This document shows, piece after piece, positions 36,379 to 45,900 of a stretch of DNA of 64,000 bases. Origin of the DNA: Serilophus lunatus (Eukaryota; Chordata; Aves; Passeriformes; Eurylaimidae); the NCBI GenBank assembly GCA_013399895.1, contig VXBA01001267.1, forward strand, positions 682,001 to 746,000, given 5' to 3'. The position numbers and the translations under genes were made by a program. How positions within the stretch are numbered: position 1 is the stretch's first letter; every line of letters begins with the position of its first letter. The notes under the pieces are model-generated. The model was not told where the DNA came from. It saw nothing but the letters and a program-made list of their open reading frames with translations, and did no database searches.

Positions 36379-36575
36379 CTGAGAAGTAGTCTGTTTTTTT
36401 TGTTTACCTTGTGTGACAACTGTCGAGTTCTCATATTTGTATATTTTTGGGTTCTCATAAAGGTTCTTCTGGTAGAGCCCTAGACAATAAACTGTTACCT
36501 GCTGTTAAATTCTGTTGAGTCTTCCGTCATTGCAATTGTGGCCACATAGTGAAAATAGTGGTTCAAACCACCACA
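36379..36575 (+). repeat. Right arm of the inverted repeat (LTR 3' end)
   Basis: Reads CTGAGAAGTAGTCTG ... AATAAACTGTTACCTGCTG ... GGTTCAAACCACCACA on the plus strand, mirroring 35164-35377. It ends in CA followed by CTTGG. Confidence 0.8.
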
Positions 36576-38574
36576 CTTGGTTATGACCTGCTCTATACCA
36601 CCTTTATCTGAAAAAAATTAGTAATTTAATAACCACTTTAAATCTACTTTTCTGTAAATTATTTTATGTCTGGTGAAACTGTGATGAATTACTATTAATA
36701 AGTAACCTTGTATTAAACTCAAATTTAAGCTTTTTTTCTTAAATTTTAAAATATTTGAGCATATAATTTGTGACCTAAATTAAGCAAATTGTATATTATG
36801 TCGTTCTCAGATCCATTCGTAATTTGCAAACTCATGAATTTACATTTACACTTATGTAGTGTTGTAAATTGCTTATGATTTTGAAATAACCTGCTGTTTT
36901 TCTGCCTCACATTACAGTACTGATTGACAATTACTTGCATAATGAGACGACAAATGAAACACATGGCATCTGAGCATACTACTTGTGTACTACTTCTTTC
37001 TTGTTGCATAGATTTCGTAATAGATGCATCTTGCCGGCATCGTAAGTAGGCATCTTCATTGGTACAGAAATTCCAAGATGTGGTAGGGTTAAATTACCCT
37101 CAGTTAATAACTACTTTTAGATTGTTTATTTTTGCGCATACACACACTAACTGGTCCCTTAATGCATCGTTTAAGATCCTGAACTGGCAATGCTCTGTTA
37201 ATTTTCTTAATTCAGCCACTTAAAAAAAAATTATAAATGTGGAAGTAGTCTGAAGTCACTGCCAGTTGAGGGAATAGGGATGTTGTGCAGTTTCCACCAT
37301 CTGTATAAATGTTTTCTCTACTGGTTTAATAGAATCTCTTAACTTATGGAACAGCTTAAAAAGGTTAACCACCATTTCACTCACTAAAACCACAAAATAG
37401 GGTTTTTTAGCAATTTAGGATATTAAGGACTTCATATTATTTGAAGCCTGAAATACAGATGGGGCAGTTCTCTATTGAGCTATCAAACAATTCCATTTTC
37501 CCCAAGTTAGACATTAACCTTTTTTCTGTTTTATACAAGCGATTTACTCACAGTCCCAGTAGCTACTTGATGTTTCTTTCTTCCTTATGTTTTTTGCTAG
37601 GCTTTAGTGACTTTCTCTTTTAGAATTTTTATAGGAGCTCATTTTATCTTTAGTGTTATGTTCTTTACCATTGTCTTAACAATTGTATTATGAAGTAAAG
37701 AAATAATATTACTGAATAAATGACATATGTAACTTTTAACTAGAAATATCTACAACACAGCTAAAAGTATTTTAGATCTAAGAAATGGTGAAGTAACCAT
37801 AGTAAAATATTTTACAAATAATTTAAGGACTTAGTATCAACTTATTTTGCATCCAGCATATAAAGAACTTTTCATTTACATATTTTTCAACAATCCCTGA
37901 ACACAGTTTATAGTTTACAGACATGAAAATATGAGGTTTTGCAACACATCTCTGTCCATTTCTCCTGTTCATACATTGTCTGCTTTAGAGTGCAACATTT
38001 GATCATGTGTAGCCCCCTCAGAAAAAAAAAATAATTCTTCTTCGCAGATTGAAGATCCAAGTATTATTCCAAATATATTTTGTCTGTCCATACTTCGATT
38101 AGCATAGTAATCACTAATTAGTAAAAAAAATACAAAAAAATCTCACCTTGCAGCACTGTACTAACTCCAAGGCATGCTCATCTTTTAAATACGTGAGTCC
38201 TTTCAAGCCCATGTCGAAAGCAGTAGAACTAAAAGAGACATGGAACTAAATAGCAAGGCTTCCAAATGCAAAATCATAAAAGTATGAGTTTTCAATCTGC
38301 AAAAGAAAGAATAAAGAGATGGCATATGTCTATCAGTCAAGAGTAGCATGGAAAAGTCAAGGATTGTTGCTGATTTTCTTTTCCATGTTAAAACTCAAGA
38401 ATTCAGCAGAAAATTAGAACCTAGACCATTTATTTCTGATATTGTGTGACAGAAGAATATATATCTTATCTGTCAATACTAGGAGATGCCACTCAGAGCC
38501 TGTTAATGCATTTCATTCACTGATTGATAATTTGCACAGTTACCACTGCAAAACTCTGCGGTTGGCTGAAATTC
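36576..38574. other. AT-rich unique DNA; one exon-like segment at 38147-38228
   Basis: No repeats recognised. The 82-bp minus-strand exon-like segment at 38147-38228 is treated under findings. Confidence 0.45.
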
Positions 38575-38668
38575 CAGGTGTACATATGGTCTAGTAGAAG
38601 GTGTTGCTGTCCACAACAGGGGAATTGGAAGCAGGTGAACTTTAAGGTCCCTTACAATCCTTAATGTT
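38575..38668 (+). mobile_element. CR1 LINE 3' tail fragment
   Basis: 'atggtctagtagaaggtgtt', 'gctgtccacaacaggggaat' and 'aactttaaggtcccttacaa' match the CR1 3' UTR end. The terminal repeat is decayed into 'cttaatgttatttaaggatt'. Confidence 0.75.
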
Positions 38669-38869
38669 ATTTAAGGATTAACATTCCTTAAATGTTATTT
38701 GAGGAATTCTTAATGCTATTCCAGCAGTGATTATTTTAATCTGAAATCTCATATTTCTTTTTCTGCCCCTTTGGACAGATGAAATTCTAAATTATAATCT
38801 GTAAATAATAGAATCCTCTCCTCTCCTTTGGGTAAGCAGACTTTTCTCTGCATTCCTGTTTATTACTGC

Positions 38870-39075
38870 ATCCAAGGGAATGGCCTGAAAATGTGTCATG
38901 AGAAGTTTAGGTTATATATCAGGAACAGGTTCTTCACCCAGAGGGTGACTGGGTTCTGGAACAGGCTCCTAGGGGAAGTGGTCACAGCACCAAGCCTGGC
39001 AGAGTTCAAGAGGCATTTGGAAGATGCTCTGATGGATCCCTTTCAACTCAGCATATTCTATGATTCTATGATAAG
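38870..39075 (+). mobile_element. CR1 LINE 3' end
   Basis: 'gaagtttaggttatatatca', 'acaggttcttcacccagagg', 'ggttctggaacaggctccta', 'gcctggcagagttcaagagg' and the tail ATTCTATGATTCTATG at 39055-39070 identify a sense CR1 3' end, truncated at its 5' side. Confidence 0.9.
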
Positions 39076-39360
39076 TTCTACCATTACCCTTAGCACTGAA
39101 AGGAACTTAGAGAAACTTCAACTTAATAATATTTTAAGCTTTCTGTATATCACTGATAGATCTATTACTGTTTCGGTCATTAAGACAGGAAAAGACAGAG
39201 AGACTTGTCTTTATCCCAAGTTCTGACACTATTTTCAGTATCTGTTTTTTGAAGCATGGTCAAACAGATACATATGGATCTTTGATGTATTGTGAACACA
39301 ACCCTCTGATTACATCAGTGCTTGGATTTCTTCAAAAATAATAAAAATGATACTCCAAAC

Positions 39361-40519
39361 CGTGGTGGTTACAAAGCTTTGTTTCTGGTAATGTGTGTGT
39401 AGGGGTTTGAAAGGGGAGGGGGGGTACAGGGAGATGCTGGGGGGTTCTTAGAGGGAGCGGGGGGAAAAAGGGGACGGAATCCCCCGTTTTTGGTGTAAAC
39501 CCTGGTTTTTTCAGGTTTTTTCCCTCGCTCCCCTCTCTGACTCACTGCTGCTTTTCCCCGGGACACGGTTTAACCGCAGCATGGCCCCAGCACACGGAGC
39601 GGGGCCAGGAGCCGGGAGTGCGCGGAGCGGGGCCGAGAACTGCGGTGTGCGGGAGTGGGGAAGCTCCGGGAGCCCGTGGGGCCGGCTCCCGGGAACCCGC
39701 GGTGCCAGTGCGGGGTTGCGGTGTGGGCTTCTCTCCCCCCTTGCGGTGCCTGCGGGCGGCGGGNNNNNNNNNNNNNNNNNNNNNNNNNNNNNNNNNNNNN
39801 NNNNNNNNNNNNNNNNNNNNNNNNNNNNNNNNNNNNNNNNNNNNNNNNNNNNNNNNNNNNNNNNNNNNNNNNNNNNNNNNNNNNNNNNNNNNNNNNNNNN
39901 NNNNNNNNNNNNNNNNNNNNNNNNNNNNNNNNNNNNNNNNNNNNNNNNNNNNNNNNNNNNNNNNNNNNNNNNNNNNNNNNNNNNNNNNNNNNNNNNNNNN
40001 NNNNNNNNNNNNAGTTCACTCTCTTTGGCTTCCTGCAAAGCTGGAGAGCAGCAGCACGGCTCCCCTTCTCCTACTCCCAGGCCTTGTGGCTTGACTCAGC
40101 CCACCCCCATCGGCACCAGAGCCACACCAGCACAGCTGCAGGTTGAAAGCTTCCCCAAAATAACATCCCGGGATGGGGGGAGAACCTTTCACTGTATTGT
40201 GTTTTACAGAGACTCCAAGGGCTGGGAGTTAGCTTCCACCAGAGAGAGAGAAGAAGAAGGAAGCAGCTTTCCCTTCCCACTGCTTGTCCTGGGCCATCCT
40301 GCCTGGCCTTTGAAAGCAGTTCCCTTATTTTTTTCTTTTCCCTTTTCATGTTTTTTGTTGGGTGCTTTTCTGTGTTAGGTTTGGAGTTCCCTTAAACTGT
40401 TGTCTTTCTTTTTGGTTGAGCTCCAGACTAACGAAAGTGTTTCTCTGTTGTTAATTCTGTTCATTCTTGTCACTATTAAGAGTGCCCCCTAGTTAATATA
40501 GTGGTGCTAAACCACCACA
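39361..40519 (+). mobile_element. GC-rich solo LTR, sense copy of the 35-kb family, with assembly gap
   Basis: Begins [C/T]GTGGTGGTTACAAAG and ends ...GGTGCTAAACCACCACA. It shares with the antisense element at 35.2-36.6 kb the order 'ggcttgactca', 'catcggcaccagag', 'gaaagcttcccc', 'cagagactcc', 'agagagagag', 'tcccactgctt', 'tggcctttgaaagcagt'. The 5' half is GC-rich and contains 249 undetermined bases. Unlike the 35-kb copy, its 5' edge carries only a short terminal inverted repeat. No target-site duplication was found for any of the plausible boundaries. Open frames through the N run are meaningless. Confidence 0.78.
39764..40012. other. Assembly gap (249 N)
   Basis: A run of N inside the GC-rich part of the LTR, where short-read coverage typically fails. 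Single N at 36005, 51454 and 56534 are further ambiguous positions; two of the three are also in GC-rich LTRs. Confidence 1.
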
Positions 40520-40802
40520 GTGTGCTTGCATGAAATCCCCTGTTCTGGCTATTATGTCAGTACAACTAATCTAACAAATCATTAAGTAAATTTTAGGCAA
40601 ACATATATGAAAAACTCTCAGGCATAAGGGGGAAAAAAAAGCATCAGAGATGCTTTCATAGAGTGTTGCACGTCTCCTCAATATATTGCAAATGCAACAA
40701 ACCAAAATCCTTTTGCTATCAGAGTTTATCTAAACACTGTTGGAATTCTTGATGTCAGATCTAGATGTCATCCTAAAGCAGCAGCATTGTAGTTTGAAAT
40801 AT

Positions 40803-41592
40803 CCCAAGGTCAGGGTAGAACGAGAGGGAGGAGGTTTACCATGCGCTGGAGCAGAGGTTCCCCTGCAGCCAGTGGTGAAGACCATGGTAGAACAGCTGTG
40901 CCCCTGCAGCCCACAGAGAATCACAAGGGTGCAGAGATTCACCTGCAGCCCATGGAGGAACCCACATCAGAGTAGGTGTGGAGGCCCATACTGAAGCAGG
41001 GTCATGGCACGGACCTGTTGACCTATGGGGAGAGAAGTCTATACTGGGGAGCAGGTTTTCCCAGTAGGACTTGTGGCCTGTGACAGACCCAGGCTGGAGC
41101 AGCCTATGTCTGGAGGACTGTAGCACGAGGAGAATTGACCCATGTGGCAGCAGTGTCTGAAGAACTGTTGCCCATGGGATGGACTCACACTGGAGATGTT
41201 AGTGAAGAACTGTCTCTCATGGAAGGGACCCCATGGGAAGCAGGGGAAAGACTCCTCTCTCTGAGTAGTGGCAGAAACAACTGACCATAACCCCCATTCC
41301 CCATCTCCCTGCACTGCTTGGGGGAGGAGGTAGAAATTGGAAGGAAGGAGGTGGGGGAAAGGTGTCTGAGATTTATTTTACTTTTCATTCTCAAGCTCTG
41401 ATTCTGTTAATGTAATTAATATCCCCACGTGAAGTCTGTTTCATCCGTGATGGTGATCAGTAAGGAATCTTTTCCCAGTACTAATCTCAAACCATGAACC
41501 CTTCATGAACCCTTCTCCTTTTCTCAGTTGCAGAGGGGAGTGAGGGAGTAGCTTTAGTGAATACCTGGTGTTCAGACAGTTTTAAACCACTT
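40803..41592 (+). mobile_element. 5'-truncated solo LTR, sense copy of the 25-kb family
   Basis: 'gctggagcagaggttcccct', 'gcagcccatggaggaaccca', 'gtcatggcacggacctg', 'ctggagcagcctatgtctgg', 'ctgtctctcatggaagggac' and 'gactcctctctctgagtag' match in order the minus-strand modules of the LTR at 24833-25897. The promoter-containing first part of that LTR is missing, so it starts within the modular R region. Its 3' end (about 41550-41592) decays into 'ctggtgttcagacag'. It is inactive. Confidence 0.8.
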
Positions 41593-42384
41593 GTTTGGTA
41601 TTGTACACGTAGAAGATTTATAGTTTTGCTTACTTGGAGAAGTACTATGAAGATGTGAAAAGCAGTGAGGCTGACCAACTTGACCACAGGTGGGTACTCT
41701 GCACAGCATGTCATAATTCACAGGGAGGTTCTTGTCCAGCAGTGCAACAGCCAGGGTTCTCAGCATCACGACAAACCTTAGATTGCTGTGAACTTCCCTA
41801 TAATTTCTATCCTTTGCACAGTAAAACAGGTAAACATCCTTGAGAACCCAAAAGAACACGTAGTTAGTTGGAATTAGCTGAGACAGCTTTAGCAATGCTT
41901 CACTGGCTTGGCACAGAGTAAAAAAGGAAATACAGTGGTCACTCCAGCCATGCTGATTGTCAGGCTCTGCCCAGCATCTCAGCCTTGACATGGACTCTCT
42001 GCTTGTATTCACTCAGTTCTTTTTTATGTTGTTCTGTATGCTGTTGTTTATTCTGTTTGGTCACTCAGCTTGTGGTGAAGGCAAGGTTTCAATGGTCTTG
42101 TGGTAATAACTTGGGGGCCCTCTTCTATTAATTCTGAAGTCTTCTTTGCACAGCATACTAAAAAAAAAGCAGTAACTAGCTTCCATCATAATCAAGTCAT
42201 TGTAACAAATGATTATTCACCTGGCAATAAGTCAATGCAAGATTTTCTTATGAGTTTTGATTGCAACAACAATTTGATCAAATTGCAGTTGATGAGTATC
42301 CAGTTTAAGTTGCTTTGCATGCCAGTTTCTTTCTAGAAAACTTGTTGGATGAGTGATGGAACTCAAACCTAGAAGTAAACAGGA
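41593..42384. other. Unassigned segment between LTR and CR1, with a 146-codon minus-strand open frame
   Basis: The minus frame 41572-42012 is open for 146 codons. Its composition is not especially AT-driven and is Cys- and Leu-rich, but it has no motif I recognise and no promoter. It begins inside the LTR end and runs into unassigned sequence. 42040-42340 ('ggtaataacttgggggccc', 'ttaattctgaagtcttc') looks like dispersed-repeat sequence. The most likely reading is decayed ERV internal DNA left beside the truncated LTR, but this is not proven. Confidence 0.35.
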
Positions 42385-42922
42385 AGAGGATTGGTTAGGC
42401 CACATCTTGAGTACTGTGTCCAGTTCTGGGCCTCTCAGTTTAAGAAAAATATTGAGATGCTTGAGTGTGTCTAGAGAAAAGCAATGAGGATAGCGAAGGA
42501 GCTGGAGGACAAGCCCTGGGAAGAGTGGCTGAGGGACCTGGGGTTGTTTATCCTGGAGATGAGGAGGCTCAGGGGAGACCTTATTGCTCTCCACAACTAT
42601 CTAAAAGGAGGTTGTAGCCAGGTGGGTGTCAGTCTCTTCTCTCACGCTACCAGTGACAGAACAAGAGAACACAATCTTAAGCTGCATCAAGGGAGGTTTG
42701 GATTGGATGTCAGGAAAAATTTTTTCACAGTAAGAGTGATTGGCCATTGGAATGGGCTGCCCTGGGAGGTAGTTGAATCACCATCCCTGGATCTGTTTAA
42801 GAAGAGATTGGATGTGCCATTGGAGTGCCATGATTAAGATGATGGGATGGTGTTAGGTAGTAGGTTGGACTAGATGATCTCAATAGTCTTTTCCAACCTT
42901 GTTAATTCTGTGATTCTGTGTG
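42385..42922 (+). mobile_element. CR1 LINE, 5'-truncated, 3' end
   Basis: Sense blocks are 'ggttaggccacatcttgagt', 'ccagttctgggcctctcagt', 'ctggagatgaggaggctcag', 'gagaccttattgctctccac', 'ggtttggattggatgtcagg', 'gggctgccctgggaggtagt', 'ttggactagatgatctcaat' and 'cttttccaaccttgttaatt', with the tail ATTCTGTGATTCTG at 42905-42918. The tail variant (TTCTGTGATTCTG) differs from the ATTCTATG tails of the other copies, suggesting a different CR1 subfamily. Confidence 0.92.
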
Positions 42923-45900
42923 GATGGGCAACAGATATAAAATGTATAGATACATTGATATATCTTTTGAAGAACTTGTAATAGAGAACAGATGAACAAA
43001 TTTTTGGTTTTATGTTGGATTACCTGAGTTATATTTCTGACAACAAGAAATGAAAAAGCAAATTAAATGATTCAGCTGTTTTCAAGAACTTGTTAAATAT
43101 GTGTGCAAAGCTGATTTTCCCAAATCAAAAGAAAAAAAATAATGTTGTCTACCATTGTCACATGGTTTTCATCTACAAAATGAAAAAAATCTGCAGCTTA
43201 AAAATTTCAAAACTTACAGCTGGACAAACTAGCACCATTACAAAACCAATACCTTTATTTATGCATTTGTAAAAGTTTGCAGTTTCATGGGATGTGGAAA
43301 TCGACCTTTCTCAGAATCCTAATCTACTTATTAAAAGACACCCAGTGCATGAAAACACACAAACCTCACCCCCAAGCCCTGAAGCTTGTCTAGCTTACTA
43401 ATTCAGTCCTAATTCAACATTTATATATCATATGAGGAGGAAAAAAAAATCACAAAGAAGGTATGCCTTCAGGTATTGAAGCAATTTTCCTGCCTATTCA
43501 TGCCAAATGTCACTCCATCTTATTTGTCCTTTACTCTTCCTCATGTCTCATTACAATAGCCTCAATTACTGTCTGATATGAGGCAGGGCAAGAAATGCTT
43601 TGGGAGTGCTAGCAGTGTGGAAGGTACAGTAGGGGACTTCTCTGATACTGATGTCTAACAGCTGAGATTCCCTTGTATCTCCTTTCTTAGAGGGAATAAA
43701 TATAAGTATCTCTGCTCATAGCCATCTTTGCACTAGACTTTTGTGTATTTATTTCCCTTTGAGTCTTGTATGTCTTTGAGGAACTTAAAGAGTTTGACTA
43801 TGATTCAAAAGTTTTTAGGCATAGATGTGGCAGCAGATGAGCTACTTGATTTGGGGAATCTTGATTTGGAGGAATTTGCATGTTTTTGTTTTTCATTTTC
43901 ATTGAAAGATTAGAATAATGTTATAACGTTAAATCTCAGTCATCAAATCTATTAGCAGACAAAGAACTTGAGAAAGAAGTTATATGTTCAAGATTTTCTA
44001 AACATTTAGAATTATAGGAGTTGGATTAAATAATTTCTCCCTTCCCTAGAAATATTCAAAATAGTTTCACAACTGAATGTTTAAAGTTTCTTTGTAGTAT
44101 GTCACTGGAAACCATTACTAATGATGGAATAATGTGGATGCTTATGCATAAAATTGCAGTTAAAAAGCACCAAATCAAGGTTCTTTAATTTGTAAAACTT
44201 TTGGCAAGTTCTTATGTGAAAGACTATTTCTTATATATAATATAAACTCTAAAAGATTCTATGCTAAAGTTAGAAGTATTATTTCAGGTCCATTAGTGCT
44301 AAGTTCCATTTTTCAAGGTCTCTCAGGGCAGCTAAAATAATAGCAAAAATTGAAGACATACACTACTAATGAAGTCTGTTTCATAACCTCAGAGCTATGT
44401 TCTTGCATCATTTTGACAAAAAGTAATTACTTTCTTTATTTTACCCAAAGGCTAAACTTTTAACATAAGAAAAAAGAGAGTGAGAAAAATACACACTGAA
44501 TTAAATGAGCAGAATAGGTAAAAATAAAATTAAATATTACTTACTGTTAAGCTTGTAAGTGCTAATTGAAATTATTCATATACCCGGAAAAAAAGAGTAG
44601 AGTTATTTGATGTTTTTCCCAGTAAACACTATTTTTAAGACACAAAAAATGGACACATCTATATAAATGCTCATTTTTATTTTAATCAGAGTGAATTATT
44701 GATATCACTAACAATGACTGTATTTTTAGAATCAAATAGACTTGAGTTCTGTTTACTAATGTATACAATCTTTTCATAACAGGTGTTACAGCCTGACATA
44801 AAGTTTCCATGTTGAATTTTTTGTAATATTATTTTGACAGAGGTTTGTTGTTGTTTTGTTTGGATTTTTATACTGTAGTTATAGTAAGGTTCTCTTTACT
44901 CTTTCCTCCTCACCTCAAAAGCATTTTTGAGTTGTTAGAGTATTTAGGTGGGATGACTTCAAGAATGGACCACAATAATCAGTGATCTCTAATCCAAAAT
45001 ATATTTGGTAAACAGAATAGGTATAATATGTGATTATTGATGCTTATTTTCAGATTTCTGCTTTGTGACACATAAACCAACCCCTCTGGTCCAGTTTAGA
45101 GAGCAGCACAGAACAGAGGAGTAAGATTTTCAGCCAGGGTCAATGTGCCAAGCCCTGTCTGATGGATAGGCCACTCTGCCAAACATGTGCCTCCTCCTTG
45201 GGCTCAGCCTTCTCCACTCCATCAGATACATCTGCATGTTTCCCCCAAGGTTCTACATTTTGATTGCTTTTTGGTTCTTTTTTTAATATCAGCTCACTGG
45301 CTTAAGTCACCACTGGCATCTCCCAATCACAATCACCAGGTTTCTGTCATGCTCTGCTCTCCTTCCTCCAATGTGTTAGATGTTTGTTCATTGTTTTCTT
45401 TTTGTGCCCATTCCAGGTTGATTGATTCTTTTAGTTGTAGTGTCGTTATTTTGAGTTGTGCTTTTGGGCAGACTTCATTACATAAAAGTAGCGGTAAAAG
45501 CAGTTGTATTCCTCACAGTTTGTCAAGACTGTAGAGTATATTAGATAGATGAGAAGCATGAGACAAAACCACCATTAGACAATCCTTTATCTGCCCAATG
45601 AGGTCATGTTTTTGTTCAGAATGACAAAATACTCCAAGGAAAGTGGGAGATCAGCTGGTTTAATTAAACATATACTAAAAGCTTTTTATAAAAATAATTC
45701 CAAGGTAGGTCTATGAACTGACTTTTAAATCAATTTTAAATGGTATAGAGTTATCTTGGATAAATAGGACCTGAATATAGCTGTATTGTTTCCACAGCAT
45801 TACCAGAGTTCAGATTACATTTTGAAGCATGGTTCATGGGGATATTTAGCATCTTTATTAATACAAAAGATTTAGATACGTTGTAAGGGAAACAAGTCCC

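Larger units (their letters stand above)
35164..36575 (-). mobile_element. GC-rich LTR, main body antisense, with inverted LTR 3' ends at both edges
   Basis: The main body is the reverse complement of the LTR family seen in sense at 39.36-40.52 kb. Shared blocks include 'ggcttgactc', 'ggcaccagag', 'aagcttcccc', 'gggctgggagt' and the AG-rich run. On the minus strand it has a CCAAT box (35742-35746) and TATA-like TTAAAAAGG (about 35678-35690). At the left edge the minus strand reads ...AATAAACTG (35250-35255) to ...CCACCACA. At the right edge the plus strand also reads AATAAACTG (36486-36491) to ...CCACCACA. The U5-proximal 200 bases thus occur twice in inverted orientation (35164-35377 and 36379-36575). 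No target-site duplication is visible. One N at 36005 marks uncertain assembly. Confidence 0.75.

Noticed and set aside
39511..40378. Open frames up to 265 aa
   Set aside because: They are created by translating across 249 N.
35159..40524. Inversion between the 35- and 39-kb LTRs swapping their target-site duplications
   Set aside because: I compared the four 5-bp flanks directly and as reverse complements. None pair up, so the sequence gives no support for this.
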